Below are positions 1 to 18,370 of a stretch of DNA of 64,000 nt, piece after piece. Position numbers and translations under genes: made by a program. Below the pieces are notes generated by a model, which saw only the letters and a program-made list of their open reading frames with translations, had not been told where the DNA came from and made no database searches. The first letter of the stretch is position 1; each line of letters starts with the position of its first letter. Source of the stretch: Macrotrachela quadricornifera. Its lineage: Eukaryota; Rotifera; Eurotatoria; Philodinida; Philodinidae. The stretch is taken from NCBI GenBank assembly GCA_022393335.1, contig JAJEKB010020608.1, positions 119,423 through 183,422 on the forward strand. The letters are read 5' to 3'.

Positions 1-507
1 ATAGTGTGATATATCAACGGTTAGCTTATGATTGTTTTCAAAATTTGCAATGGAAATAAATGAGTGAATACAACGTCAATTGATTGAATAAAAAAAAATT
101 GTAGAAAGTTGAACATTTAAAATGACAGAATAGTGATGATACTAAAAATTGATTCTCTAAACTTTAATCGTATCTATAATTGTCAAAACTTGAATTCTCT
201 TTTGATCACAAATCATGCTCTCAACGTTACTATGCAATGAGTCTAACTTTCGATCAAAATTGAGATCACTGCAAGATTCGTTCGTAGATATTAATCAATG
301 TCTTGAAAATCGAATTGTAGAAGAGCTATTGGGACTTATTTTTTTAAATTTCATTGAGATTTATATGTCGTCTATATTGCGAAAGTATTATGTTTGGCAT
401 AAAATATACGTAAATAAATTCTAAGACAAATAAATTTATCTTTGGCTTAATTTTGTTCCAATGAATCCATTCTAAAAACATTATTTTATTGCAGAGATTG
501 TCTTGAT

Positions 508-680
508 CGACATAGCTGCAAAGAGTGTCACCGACCGTGACTGAGACTGTAGCAATACCTATTATTCTGTTATAGACCACGATCGGCACCGAAATAGTCG
601 TTACCTGTGCATCACAAACTGTGACAGACACTAATAATTTTGACTATTCCACCACAGACCGTGATCGATAAAGGACTAAC
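508..680. repeat. Degenerate ~37-bp tandem repeat
   Basis: About four diverged units, each beginning with a variant of CACAGACCGTGAC, are spaced 35-40 bp apart. A related block with the same consensus lies at 24995-25120, inside an intron of a decayed gene. Units are too diverged for exact boundaries. Confidence 0.5.
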
Positions 681-767
681 GACTATATAAATATCTGGTA
701 TACAATCTATGCAGCCGCATCATGTTTCATATTTTTCATCTCGTAGGGATTGCGCTAACAGGTATTA

Positions 768-930
768 CCATCAAAAGGATTTTGAGTCTATCTCTACGAA
801 ATTAAAAGCTGTTCAAGAAATTTTCTTGTCAAAGTACTTTGAATTAAGAATTCTATAAATCCTAGAAGTTTCATTAAAGTCGAAGAAAACTTTGGTATAC
901 CATGGTCAAATTTCGGTGAAAATATGCATG
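768..930. repeat. Solo fragment of the 3.9-6.1 kb inverted-repeat element
   Basis: This stretch matches the outer part of the right arm at about 5925-6090 in the same orientation. Both contain CAAAGTACTTTGAATTAAGA and a following block ending near a TGGCCAAATT or TGGTCAAATT motif. No second arm is present nearby, so it is a truncated copy. Confidence 0.7.
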
Positions 931-1527
931 TAATATTTAACTCAAGAATAAGATAAATATACTATAATACGATCCGTTCTTATAGAACTAGCAAACCATG
1001 TTTATTAATATATAACTTTCGATGATCGTTGTCTGTTCATTTCATTAAAACATAGTTTTAACATAAATATCTTGAACAAAGCTACATTCATTTGCTCGAT
1101 CAAATTGTAGTGAATCAAGATTTGCCACTTTCACATTGTCTGTATTTCGAATAATTTTATTTTTCGCAGAAACGAGCACTTCTAACCCACCACTTCCATA
1201 TATATATTCATCATATTTCTATAACTAGCCATGTTCAATGAAGTTTAGTTGATGACAAATAGCTTGTAATTGGTATATGAATTACCATAATTAAGATAAT
1301 GTTTTATTATGAATCGCTCAAGTTTTTTAAAAAATAATAGATTGTTTCTCACGTGTTTGATTCTTCAATATAACAGCAATATCATGCTTTGTAAATGCAT
1401 CATCAAGATCCACATATATAATCTTTTATCATCATGTTTTGCCATAGTATTCTTTTCTTTTCTCAAATGATATGGCAAATTTAATGTTATCTTTGCAAAG
1501 TAATATTACTATGCAAATCTTCGAACA

Positions 1528-1535
1528 TATATATA
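1528..1535 (+). promoter_or_regulatory. Possible TATA box of the cathepsin gene
   Basis: TATATAAA sits about 80 nt before the cathepsin ATG, a reasonable position if the 5' UTR is about 50 nt. The region is very AT-rich, so chance occurrence is likely; position is the only support. Confidence 0.3.
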
Positions 1536-1615
1536 AATTCACATAACTATTTCACTTTCATCAATTCTTATTTCATCGATATATAAGAATATCATCATAT
1601 ACAACAACAATAACA

Positions 1616-2873
<1,258 letters not shown>

Positions 2874-3888
2874 ATCGATGATTATTTAGACAAAAAATAA
2901 AGGACTGTATATTTTCTAATATTTTATTATTAAGGTTTTTCAATCTTGTTAGTTCAAAAAATATCTTTCAAATAAAATTTGAAATATAATTGTAAAAGTT
3001 ATTTTTCATTAAAAAAGAGAAGTAACATATCATATGAGATGCTATAGAAAGTACAGAGATGTTAAGCATCATTGCTAGAAAATATACCGGAAGTATTAAA
3101 CCAATAAGGTAAAAACGGAATCTATGGTTTGGAATTAAAGATTGTTATGTGTTTTTATAATAGAAGGAAACTATGTTTTCACCCATGTGAAATTCTACTC
3201 AATGATTATAAATCATTCATATAAAAAAAATGAATCGTAACAATTGATTGGTATTGTCTATAAAATCTTAGATAATTCATTCATAGATGAAAATATTAAG
3301 TGCAATTTATGTTTGAAACTAAATTTAGTTGCTTGAGATAAATCTATCTACAGACTGTTTTATTTATTTAGATTGTATTAAAATTAGTAGCATTAGCATT
3401 ATAATAGCGTATAGAAAACTCAAGCAACATTTCTCCCAACATAAATCAACACACTCATTTCTATCAAATTGTAAGTAATAATAATAAGATAGTGACAAAA
3501 AAATATCTCCGATATTTTGCTGACTAACGGACTAATAAAATGAGGATCAAATTCTTTAACACATTAGGTTCGTGATTTGATATATTTCCTATCTAGGTAA
3601 GATCTAATGATATTTATCCTTTGAAACGTTTTCATATCTACTGAGAATTATCTTATGCAAAGAGATCGAACTCCAAAATAAATAATCATTATTTCAAGGT
3701 CAAACGATTTTGAATTTGACACATACTGACTCTCAAATTAAAGCGAAAGCAGAATGTTGCATTGTTCTACTAGCAGTTAAACACTATTTATTTATATCTG
3801 TATCATTTTAAAATTATTATACAAATGCGTGGAATCAATGATTTTTTAATACTAGCACAACAGCATTGAAATTTCTGAGTATTAGAAT
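2874..3888. other. Intergenic between cathepsin and the inverted-repeat element
   Basis: AT-rich sequence with the cathepsin 3' end (AATAAA at 2896). No coding or structured feature recognised. Confidence 0.5.
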
Positions 3889-6095
3889 TGGGTATTTCTA
3901 CGGGCATCCGGCCATGCTGTGCAAAAGTTTTCTCTGGTTTTGATGAAACTTTTAGGGTTTATAGAGCTCTTAATTCAAAGTACTTTGACAAAAAAACTTT
4001 CTTGAAAAGCTTTTATTATCATAGAGTTAGACTCAAAATACTTTTGATGGTAAAATATGAAAAATGACATTTTTGAAAATTTTGACTACCAGTTTTTCAC
4101 TTATTTATCTAAGAAAATGTAGTCAAAAATGAATCCCAAAATGATATTTGACTTTCTCATGGGAATGTGCATCAACCGACACCAAACTTGACTTCTTTGC
4201 TAGAAAAGGTTGAACTATTCTTAGTCACGTACTGTGCCATGATATCACTTCATCTTGGATCGAATCTTTTCAAAAATCCGAATTGCTCGATATAGCGGCA
4301 TCGCATATTCAATAGAGCATCACTTGGCCTATGACTCTGCTTATTCAGAATTTTCAGCGTTTCTAATAGAGGGAAACTATCGGATCAATTTTATTGTTGA
4401 GTGTGCTCACTTACGCTCTGTAAAATTTTTCAAAGAAACAGTTCATTCGAATGATATTTCTAGGATTTGTAGAGCTTTCAAAGCTGATTAGATGAAATTA
4501 AGGTAGAAGACATTTTTGAAAAACTGTTGAAAAGACGATGGAATAAACTCTCTCCTAACAGTAATACTTTCATTCCATTGGTACACTGCACATGTTTTGC
4601 TCAATGCCCATTGCATTGTAGGTATTCGTAGTTGTTATAAATTCGATTCCATGGTAATGCGTAAGATCATCTCTCGCTCGGTTTTTGTTTCCATCCACTC
4701 AAAAGCTTTCCATTTTAAGCTCGATTCTGATATCCCTTCACCTATCAAGCATATATTAGATTCTCAAAATTTCACCATGGGTACCTCTCCGATTGTGGAA
4801 TGAGATGATATACTTCACCTTACTCAAATTAATTGATCATATTTCTTTATGCACCATCTGTGCCTGCATAAAAACTTCCGATTGGCAAAGTCATCACTAG
4901 TTATTTCAATGACTCGTGTTATTGGTCGCCTAGTGGATCATCCAAGACGCACTACAACAAATAATATAATGCTTTATGATGAAGAATTTTTCTCGATTTA
5001 GGATCCTTTCGAAGAGTTTCAAAATATTTTCTATACATCTTAGTCCGAAAAACATCTTACTTACTATATTTCATGATATGCAAAAGATTGTTCCATCATT
5101 TAAAACTTCTGGCAAAAATAAAAAATGAAAACGCTCATGAATCTTTAAAAAAATAGATATTTCTTTACGATCGCACAATTTTCTCTATAAGCCACGCTCA
5201 CTATCAAGAACTTACTGTCTCTTCTCAATAAAAAGCGATTTTATTTAAGAAAAGACCGAGAGAATATACTTTTACATTTTAAATCAAAATTTTTGCAGTG
5301 GAAAGTTGTTAAAAAAGTATTCTTTTAATAAATTTTCAACAAAACATCGTTTTTATGTTGAAATATTCATAAAATATGAAAATAGATTTTAATTAATATG
5401 GCATAATTAGCATCTATTTACTTTGATGATAGCATAGTGTAAAAAAATTCTTTTTTGTGAATATAATCAGCTTTGAAAGCTCTACAAATCCTAGAAATAT
5501 TATTTTAGTGAACTGTAGCTATTTGTACGAACAATCGTTTATTTTGAAGAATCTTACTGAATATAGGTGAGTACACTCATTAACAAAATTAACCCGATAT
5601 TCTCCCTCTATTAGAAATGCTGAAAAGTCTGAATAAGGAGAGTTATAGGCCAAGTGATGCTCTATTAAAAATGAGATGCCACTATATCGAGCAATTCGAA
5701 TTTTTGAAAAGATTCGATTCAAAATAAAGTGATATCATGGCACAGTACGTGACTAAGAATAGTTCAATCTTTTCTAGCAAAGAAGTCAAATTTGGTGTCC
5801 ATTGATGCGCATTTCCATGAGAAAGACAAATATCATTTTAGAATTCATTTTTGACTACATGTTCTTAGATAAATAAGTCAAAAACTGATAGTCAAAATTT
5901 TCAAAACTGTCATTTTTTACATTTTACCATCAAAAGTATTTTGAGTCTATCTCTACGAAAATAAAAACTTTTCAAGAAAATTTGTTTGTCAAAGTACTTT
6001 GAATTAAGAGCTCTATAAATCTTGGAAGTTTCATCAATATCAGAGAAAACTTTGTAAACGTGGCCAAATTCCAGTAGAGAAATATCCATCTGCAC
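3889..6095. mobile_element. 2.2 kb long-inverted-repeat element
   Basis: The left arm (3889-4489) and right arm (5465-6095) are inverted copies of about 600 bp with scattered differences; for example GCTTTCAAAGCTGATT at 4474-4489 is answered by AATCAGCTTTGAAAGC at 5465. The loop is about 975 bp. Each arm contains an open frame for the same peptide (4255-4491 on +, 5519-5722 on -), beginning with a variant of RIFSKIRIARYSGI. That follows from the palindrome and is not evidence of a gene. A fragment of the same repeat lies at 768-930. No transposase is recognised and no clear target duplication was found, so it is a non-autonomous fold-back or MITE-like element of unknown superfamily. Confidence 0.75.
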
Positions 6096-6994
6096 TTACT
6101 CAGGTCGAAGAATACAGCATGTAAACACCCGTATATGGTAAAGTTACAACAAGAGTATAGATACTGTAACCCTTATCCTGAGTAGTTATAAATTGCAAGA
6201 AGTCTATATACAGAAATAAATTCTGAAAATTATAAAAAAATTTTCAATAAGCCCTAAAAGATAAATCCTACAAACTGCTGTCTATATGTTCATACATGAA
6301 TAAACTTTCATGCGTCCATACCTAAAATAAATTCATTCTAAAAAGGTCTTTATTACCAAGAAAATATTTCACTCACATCTAAAATAAAAAAAACGATGTT
6401 TGCTGTCAATTAATCTTCGAAAATTCCATCTGTTGATACAAACGGCTTTGAATTGGCTTCATTCGTCCTTCGTCAACTGTTGCAATCAATAGTTCTCTTG
6501 TACTATTAGCAAAGCTTTCACAAATACTAAAATCGATTCTCTTATGTCAATATATTTATAAATAATATTATTTTATTTTAAACTGTAAATCTTACGTTTT
6601 CACCATTTTTATTAAGTATCATCTTTCATAATAACAATAATAATGAAATAAAATTTTCGTTTCTTATCTGCAGATCACAGCTGTAAAAGGCAAAATTTTC
6701 AATCCTGCAGATGTCGTAATACTTCATTTGAATGATTATTTGTTTTTTATTTTTATATAATTCAATAGTGAAAAAGGTGAAGTTCAGGTAACGACATCAA
6801 TAATGAATGTCTTGAGGGTATGACAGCTAATAAAAAATAGTTAGGTAGATTTGCAGATTGTTTTTTTTTTGATCTATTTTCTTTTTACTTTGTAGATGAA
6901 TGTATTCTTCCTTGATGAACTGATATACAATATTTTTGAATATTTATCTAGAAAATCCTTTTTATTTTATTAAAAAAAGATATTTTTTGTCCTG
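6096..6994. other. Intergenic upstream of the MAK-like kinase
   Basis: AT-rich, no coding exon recognised. An acceptor-like TATCTAG at about 6945-6952 lies about 45 nt before the kinase ATG and may end a 5' UTR intron or mark a trans-splice site. Confidence 0.4.
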
Positions 6995-10567
<3,573 letters not shown>

Positions 10568-12541
10568 TCAAATTGAATTTTTGTCCTAAACCCAAACCAA
10601 ATGCACACATCTTCATTTATCGTTTTTTTTTTTCTTCATTTATTTCCTTTCCTCATATCACTTCATTGGCTCTTTCTCAATTTCAATATGCTTGCGCTTT
10701 TCATATTTTACACTTATACTCATTGGTAAATTTTAATAAGATCAAGAAAAATAATTCAAATCTTTGGTTTTTTTTCTCGTTATGGCAACAGTGAGCCAAC
10801 AAAAAATGTAACTGGCAGACAGTCTTTCTTTCCTATCTTATATTGGACAATATAACAAAATATATAATGAATATTAACAACATTCATTTCATTTCTTTCT
10901 TTTGGTTTTTTTTTGTATGTTAATACACCGTATTTATGTTTACAGGTGGAAAATATGAGAATAAAGAGTGAAGTTGTTTGTTTAATAAATTTAAGAAATA
11001 GAAAATATTAATATTTATCTTAATTATGATTGTTTATAAATATTTTTCAATCAAATTCTTCTTTTATTTAATTCACACGATACTATATTTCAAGTCAAGC
11101 ATGTGTCAAAATTTTCATTGTTCAAATAATATGTAGGACTTTGAGAAAAGTTCGTATTTTCTCCACGTCGATTAACACTCGATCAAAGAATACTTTTCAC
11201 ACTTGCTCAATCAGTAGTATAAAACAGGTACTGTGAATTCTCATGTTTCGTACAAATCAGATTTACTAAAATATTAAAATTGATATTATTAAGATTTTGA
11301 CCGAATCGTGATAGATGCTGTTGGACATGTTTTCGAGTGAAAAGGCCTCGACTCTCTCGAAATACTAGATTGCTGCAAGTTTGACATTGATCATTTCTTA
11401 GTTTTGATACTTAGTCAAAAAATAATTTTATCGTAACTCAGAACGATAATCTTAGTCGCATACATTCTTCAATAGAGTGACTAGTGAACTAATCTTACAT
11501 AAGCTTTATCCATTGCCCGCATGTTAGTTTGAGCCGAGCCATCTTACAAACCAGACAGATGCTGAATATCATCTATCAGACGTTCTATGCTAGCGAAAAT
11601 ATCATAATGTACAAAATCTTCTAATGTAGAAAAGTAAAATTTTAGCTTATTAATTGCAACGTCATTGAATATGGATTCTTGGTCAAAATTTTGAACAGTA
11701 TTGTATTAGACATCTGCATGAAAATGTTGAAAATGATTCGTAAAATCAAAACAGAAAATATTTTCATGAAAAATCAGACTTTATCATATTTCATATTCCG
11801 TTTAACTGTTCTAAATCGACAAACACTGTCACATTTTTAACAATTCGAAATTTATTCGGATGAGTATCAATCGAATAATCGAGATTAGTAGCTTTTTTCA
11901 ATAAGATATGAAGAATATCGCCCGAAATATCAAAAGAGAACATTCCGTTATTTTTCTAGTTCCCTACACATATTATCTATCATTAATATATCTTTGACTT
12001 CTTCAGTATTAACGGATATTTCTTGAATTTATTTTAGTCATTATATAGAGACGTATTCGGAGTCTAGAATTATGCGTAACTAAATAGAAATTTTTATTCT
12101 TCTATAGTTAACTTCAATATATTTGTAATTATTGGTTTAAAGTAGCCGTTAGATTTTATTCTCAGAGAACAATGTTTGCTATCGCAAGCATAAAGAAAAC
12201 TGTGAACAACGAGAATAATATAAAACCAAATTAAAAGTAAATAGAAATTCATCAAATATTTGTTTTTCCTTTTAACATTTTTACGATAAAAGATTGTTTT
12301 ATAACAACGATCCGGAAATAAACTTATTCTTTTTCTTTCAGTATGAAAATTCTTTTTACATTTGTTGCAAGATAGCAAGTCTATGCCTAATATAAGTGTG
12401 CGATTGTAGGCAAAGAATAAATAGTTTTCTTTTTTGTTCTTCCTTCTTATTCATCATGATTATGCAAAAAGAATTTTTATCTTTCATTTATTTGTTAATA
12501 GTTCATTTATCAACGATAAATTATAACAATTATTATTAGGC
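10568..12541. other. Intergenic, kinase 3' end to roadblock gene
   Basis: Contains the kinase 3' UTR (candidate AATAAA 10984-10989). The rest is AT-rich with no exon, RNA or repeat structure that can be supported. Short open frames here lack any recognisable domain or splice partners. Confidence 0.5.
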
Positions 12542-12960
12542 ATGGAAAATTCATCAAGTATTATATTAAAACAAAAAAAAAAATTTAAATTTTTAATATT
12601 TTACTTAAAATAGATATATTACCAAATGATGAAGAAACATTAAAACGATTATTATCTCATTCTACTGTTGAAGGTATTATATTAACAAATGACGAAGGAC
12701 AAATTCAATATACATCACTTGATAATAATACTACATTTCTCATAGCATCAAAACTTTTTTCTTTTGCTAATGCAGTTCGATCAACTATTCGTGATATTGA
12801 TCCAACAGATAATTTATTAACAGTTCGTCTTCGTACAAAACAAAAAGAAATGATGATTGTTACACCTGAAGATAATCTACAAGTAATTGCTATACAAAAA
12901 ATAAATTCATCATTATCAATACAACAACATACTGAAAATGAATATAAAGATAATTTTTAA
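12542..12960 (+). CDS. DYNLRB: Dynein light chain roadblock (LC7) family, 2 exons
   Basis: Light chain of cytoplasmic and axonemal dynein that binds the intermediate chain. Exon 1 is only 16 nt (12542-12557, MENSS plus one base), intron 12558-12613, exon 2 12614-12960; 120 residues. The body matches the roadblock fold: DEETLKRLLSH, a GIILTNDEG strand, SLDNNTT, then STIRDIDPTDNLLTVRLRTK, the most conserved segment, and an MMIVTPEDN strand. Human DYNLRB1 is 96 residues; the excess is a polar C-terminal tail after KINSSLS. The sequence just before the ATG, TTATTATTAG, looks like a splice acceptor. Transcribed convergently with ACSL, 249 bp apart. Confidence 0.88.
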
Positions 12961-13209
12961 TATAAATATTTTATAAAGACAGAAAAACAGATATCATATA
13001 TTCATTACTTCCGAATAAATAATTATTTTTGTTTTAATGTTTTCTTTCTGTTTTTTTTTATTGACTATCATATTGTATTGTGAAGAAAACAGATGTATCA
13101 CAAATCGATCCGCTAAAAAAAACCAAATCAACAGAAGAAACAAATAATTTTTATAAAAAAAATCAATATCATTCATAATCATAAAAAGAAAAAAAGAATA
13201 AGATCGATT

Positions 13210-15395
13210 TTATAACTTTGATGGTGGTTCAACATTAGTTGAGTTTGTTATTACATCACGAACAGGATAAAGTGATTGAATAATATGTTGAAAATATTGT
13301 CGTACTGCTGTTCGTCGAGTTTTTAATGTTGATGTAATAAGACCATTTTCTTGTGAAAATGGTTCTGAATGAAGATGAATATTACTAACTGTTTCATAAT
13401 ATTTAAATTTATATTCTTTAGCTAATCGTTTTATATCATTTAAAATTATTTCTTTAAGTTTTTCATCTTTACATAAATCATCAAAAGATATATTAGATTT
13501 TGCTTTTGGAAATTTTTCTCGTACATATTCTTCATCAGGTATAACAATTGCTACGACAGTTGATTCTGTTGATATTCCATCAACAAATATTTGTGCAACC
13601 CATCGTGAACGAAGATAAATATCTTCAAGACGTTCAGGTGCAATATATTCACCTTGATTTAATTTAAATATATGTTTTGTACGATCAATAATACGTAATG
13701 AACCATTACTTGTCCATTCACCAACATCACCAGTATGAAGCCAACCACCTTCATCAATAGTTTCACGAGTTTTTTCTTCATCACCAAAATAACCTATATA
13801 AAAATAATGAAAATAAAAATTTATCTAGTAGATTTTTATATTGAAAATTTACCTTTAAAAATTGATGGACCACGAATACAAATTTCTCCTTGATTATTAT
13901 CACTTCGATAATTTGTACCAGGTACATCAATAAGTTTTATTTCAACGGAAGGTACAGGTGAACCAACAGTACCACATGACATATCAATTATATGTGTACT
14001 TGTACCAGCAGCTGTTGATTCAGTTTGACCATATGCTTCAACAATAGGTATATCAAGTGCAATACGAAAAAAATGTAATACTTCAGGTGTTATTGGTGCA
14101 GAACCAGTTAACATAGCAATAGCTTGTCCACCAAATAATTTTTTAACTTTTCGAAAAATTAAACGTGAAAATAATGTTGAATGTTCATTATGTAATGCTT
14201 GTGAAATAAGAAAACGTTTTATTTTACTTTTACCAACTTCTGTCATTATTGTATCATAAACTTTATTTAATATTCTTGGTACCATACAAATATTTGTTGG
14301 TTGAACAAGTGGATAATATTCAAAAAGTTTTTCTGGTATTGGACAAAATACAACTTGTACACCATGAAGAAAATTACTAACAAGTACTAATCGTTCATAT
14401 AAATGTGCCATTGGTAAAAATGAACAATGTCGATTAGTAGGTTTAGCAGTTATTTTAGAACGTTCTCGACGATCAATATTACCTTTTGTTGTTGCCATAA
14501 AATTTGTATGAGATAACATTGCAATTTTCGGATCACCTTAAGAAAAAAAAAGTATACATATTATTTAGATTTTTTTTTCAAGAATTTATTATATTTATAA
14601 ACCTGTTGTTCCACTTGTTAGAATAAATGCAGCAATACTCTCGGGATCAACTTTAGGTCGTGGGCGAATATCTGATTGTTGCATAGTTTTTAAAACTGTT
14701 GGAATATTTTTAATTTTTTCATTTTCATTACGTTCTGTATCATCCATAACAAGAATTTCTTTTAAATAATCTTTTTCCAATAATTGATTTTTAAATGATT
14801 CAATACGATCTAAATTATCAACAACAAGTACATCTGTTTGTGTTTTTTCTAATATTGATAAAATAGTTGATGAATCATAAGTTGTATAAAGTGCAAGAAC
14901 AGTAAATCCATACATATAACATGCATGTTCAACAAATGAATATTCAGGTCGATTTAATGAAATAATAGCTACTACTGATTTCATTGGAGTTAATTTAGCA
15001 TCTGTCCATAGATGTGAACCAATCTTACGAATACGTTCTAATGCCATCGAATATGATATCCATTGAAGTGATTCTATTTTTTTTGTTGGATCAAGATAGG
15101 CCATACATGGTCCATCACTGGAAGCAGAATAGCCATGATAGAAAACATCACCTAATGTTTGTACAGTAGGATAATATGTTTTATAATATGAAAAAATATC
15201 AATATCTTTATAGAAAACACAACGACGAATATGTTCTACAGGATCAATTTCAACAGTTTGATTTTTAATATCAATTCCATCATCATATTTACGTTGAATA
15301 TTTGATTTATATGCATGTGTACCAGCATATGTAGCTACAACAGCTCCGGCAGCTAATGCAACATAAGCACCGTTAGATTTCGAAGATGATGGCAT
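13210..15395 (-). CDS. ACSL: Long-chain-fatty-acid-CoA ligase, 3 exons
   Basis: Activates long-chain fatty acids to acyl-CoA via an acyl-AMP, on ER or outer mitochondrial membranes. Exons (in transcript order) 15395-14603, 14536-13853, 13793-13210 give 686 residues, like animal ACSL1/5/6 (about 700). An N-terminal hydrophobic segment (YVALAAGAVVATYAG, about residues 10-25) is the expected anchor. The AMP-binding P-loop TSGTTGDPK (about 260-268) is split by intron 1. EAYGQTES and GGWLHTGD are the A5- and A7-type motifs. The start MPSSSKS was chosen because TTTTTTTCTTCTAG, a strong acceptor-like motif, lies 4 nt upstream. An in-frame ATG at 15446, itself preceded by AAATTTCAG, would add 17 residues. 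It is the last of three closely spaced minus-strand genes. Confidence 0.93.
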
Positions 15396-15488
15396 TCTTC
15401 TAGAAGAAAAAAATAAATGATTTTTTTTTAAAGTCAAATTTAACATCTGAAATTTCTTTTTTTTCTTTTTAAAGAAAAACTACAATGT

Positions 15489-18269
15489 CTAATAAAAAAC
15501 TGAATAATAATCATGGATAAATTTTAATGTATGTTCATATGATAAATATTCTATTCGATTATTGTATACATCGATAACTTCACATAAATTTTGTTTTATC
15601 TAAATAAAAAGATGAATAAATAAATATATATATATATATATATAAATAAATCTTACCGCTCGTTTTCCAAATGCTATAACAATAGGAATACCCATTTTTT
15701 GACAATCTTTTAATCGATAACCAATAGTTAATTCAGTACGATCATCGACAAACCATTCATTATCGTCAAGCTGTAATAAACGATTAAGAGTTTTTTCATT
15801 ACCATTTGTTTCTTCAGAACTACCTTTCTAAAAAAAGAAAATTTTTAAATTATATTTTATAAATAATTACGAACTTTTGGTGGTAAAATAGCAACTTGAT
15901 AAGGAACAATTCGTCTTGGCCATCGAATATCATTTGATTCTTTTGGTGTAAGTATTTCAACTGTGGCTGCCATTAAACGTGTTAAACCAATACCATAACA
16001 ACCCATTACTAAAGGTCTATTAATGAGGAAAAACAAAGATAGACATACATTAGAATAGGTTTTTTTGTTACTTTTTTTCAATTGCAATATCTGATGATCC
16101 TTCGATTGCATTAAATGCTTTTGTATAACGATCACCAAGAAGAAAACAATGACCAAGTTCAATAGCTTTTTGTTCACTTTTTTCTATATGTTCACATTGA
16201 GTTTTATTTTTTAAATATCCTTGATTGCATCTATATATTAAAAAGAGCAAATTAGAATTGATAGTTTGAAGCAATGGTTTTTTTTTGTTTTCTTATAAAG
16301 ATATTTCATAACATAATCGATAAAAATTATGATCTATATCTTTCTTTTTTTTCATGATAATCTTCTTGTAATTTGTCATTATTTTATATTGAAATAAGAT
16401 ATAACACAAAGTGACACACATTTAATTGTTTTCTTTTTTTGTTCTTTATAATCAACAATGATAAAAACTAAAGGTTTTTTTTCACTAACTTTGTTATCTT
16501 TCTTTTACAAGTACTTCTGCAATTTTTTCATTATTTTTCGTGTATTTTTTTTAAAAGTTCTTTTAACTATAACTCAACATACTTTGAACAAATAAGAATT
16601 GTATCTTCACCAACAGATGATATCGCTAGAAATTCATGATTTAATGAACCACCCATAAGACCACTATCAGCTGGTACTAAATTAAAATCGAAAATAAAAC
16701 TTTATCATGGATAGTTCATAATAAATAGGTCAAAGTGTCCTCTTCTTTTTAAAGCACTTTTCAACATATAAAATGCTATGTTTAAGGCATATTTGATAGA
16801 GAAGAGTTTGTTCTACACAACAATTTGTAAAAAGACAGTTGAGGATCGATCAGATGACGGCTTGGAGACTACAGATTTGTAGAATGAATATTTCTCAGCA
16901 AGTTGTCATGTAGTAAAATTTGATGTAGTTTATCGTAAAGTTGTTTCAGTGATTTTATGAAAAATTTTTACGAACGCAAAGTTAGGACTCAAAGATTTTT
17001 AATCTGTTTGCTTTTATGCTTTGCATAAAGTCGTCATTTTATCTTAATAATAAATCCCATACAAGTTTGCTGCATATGAAATAGAAGAAAAATATGCAAT
17101 ATATTTACGATTGCAGTTGACTATTTTCCATTTCTTTACTTTTCATTAGTTGTATCTCGTCCAGTAATATGAAATAAAAATAGTTTTATAGAGCAAAAAA
17201 ATCTATCTAACTAGTCTGAAATACAGCCTTCAGTGCATTAGAAAGTGTCTTAGAAATAAGAGAACATTTTCATCCGTTATATAATTGATGATATTGTTAT
17301 ATACCTTTAAAACAATTTAATTCTAATTTTTGAAATATTCTTTCATATGCATCACATACTTGATCATATACTTGACGTGCACATTCTTCATCTCTATGAA
17401 AACTATATAGATCTAAATATATATAAGTTAAAAAACAAATTATTTTTTGATTAAAATTAAAACCTTTCATAAGAAATTCTTTTGTACGTAAAAGACCATG
17501 ACGATAATTTGGTTCATTACGATATTTCCATGTAATCTATATTTGCTAATATTATATAATATATTTCTCTTTATTAAAAAAAAACTATAATATAATGAGT
17601 AAAATACCTGATAAATAAGTAATGGATAATTACTTCGTGGAACTGTTTTACAAACAGATGAAACAAGTTTTGTAATTGCTTCTTCATGAGTCTGAAAATC
17701 CAAAAGAAAAAAAAAATGTTTTCTTTTTTCTTTTCTATATAAGTATCTATTTACTGGACTTAAACAATATTCTTCATCATGATCTTTAAATTTAAATAAT
17801 TCATTATGCATTAAATTCCATCGATCTATAATAATTTAAAAATAATAAAAGTAAAATATAATAATATATACATACCACTAATTTCCCAAATATTTCTTCG
17901 TCCAACTGCTGAAAGAGATAATTCTTGTCCTCCAATATTATTCATTTCATTTTGTATCAACATTTTTAATTTAGTTAAAACACGTAAACCTTAATATTAA
18001 TATTTATCATATATTAATTATTTTTTTTATTTTATTTTACCTAATGGTAATAATTGTGGAAAACCATGTTCAACACTATGAACAATAGCTGCTTCTTGTA
18101 GTAACTAATATAGAATAAAATTAGAAAAAATCTCATTTATCAAATTAAAAAAATATTTAATTACTGATTGACTTTTAGATCTACTTTCTCGTGGAAGATG
18201 AACTGGTGTTGGAAGAAACATACGTGAACGTTGTTGAATAGCATAACGAATGTAACTTATAAAAACCAT
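15489..18269 (-). CDS. PARS2: Mitochondrial prolyl-tRNA synthetase, 12 exons
   Basis: Class II aminoacyl-tRNA synthetase of the bacterial/mitochondrial ProRS type, charging mitochondrial tRNA-Pro. Exons in transcript order: 18269-18165, 18104-18041, 17989-17876, 17825-17755, 17691-17608, 17536-17464, 17412-17305, 16676-16583, 16230-16072, 16016-15875, 15827-15657, 15599-15489; they join to 431 residues (human PARS2 475). Motif 1 surroundings, motif 2 (WKYRNEPNYRHGLLRTKEF, about 149-167) and motif 3 (MGCYGIGLTRLMAA, about 295-308) are present, as is the C-terminal anticodon-binding domain (WFVDDRTELTIGYRLKD). The N-terminal targeting extension is short. Intron 7 (16677-17304) is 628 bp; the others are mostly under 70 bp. 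TTTATTTCAG lies 5 nt before the ATG, only about 100 bp after the acylphosphatase stop. The exon 10 donor (GTTCGT) is weak but keeps frame. Confidence 0.9.
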
Positions 18270-18370
18270 CAGATCTGAAATAAAAATGAGGTTCTTATAA
18301 ATCTCGAAAATTGTAATTTTTAAAACTATGAGATCAATGATTAAAAAATAGGATATGTTAAAAATTAATT

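Larger units (their letters stand above)
1..1615. other. Intergenic, repeat-bearing; no gene seen
   Basis: No convincing coding exon. It holds a degenerate ~37-bp repeat block (about 508-680) and a fragment (768-930) of the inverted-repeat element found at 3.9-6.1 kb. The remainder is AT-rich sequence leading to the cathepsin promoter. Confidence 0.6.

Noticed and set aside
508..680. CRISPR-like repeat array
   Set aside because: Units are degenerate, spacers are not distinct and the context is an animal nuclear genome; it is a decayed tandem repeat.
4255..5722. Two matching peptides on opposite strands as a duplicated gene pair
   Set aside because: They lie in the inverted arms of one repeat element, so the match is explained by the palindrome; no start context or splice partners.
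12094..12378. 94-residue minus-strand open frame
   Set aside because: Low-complexity, no domain, no splice context; lies in AT-rich spacer 5' of the roadblock gene.
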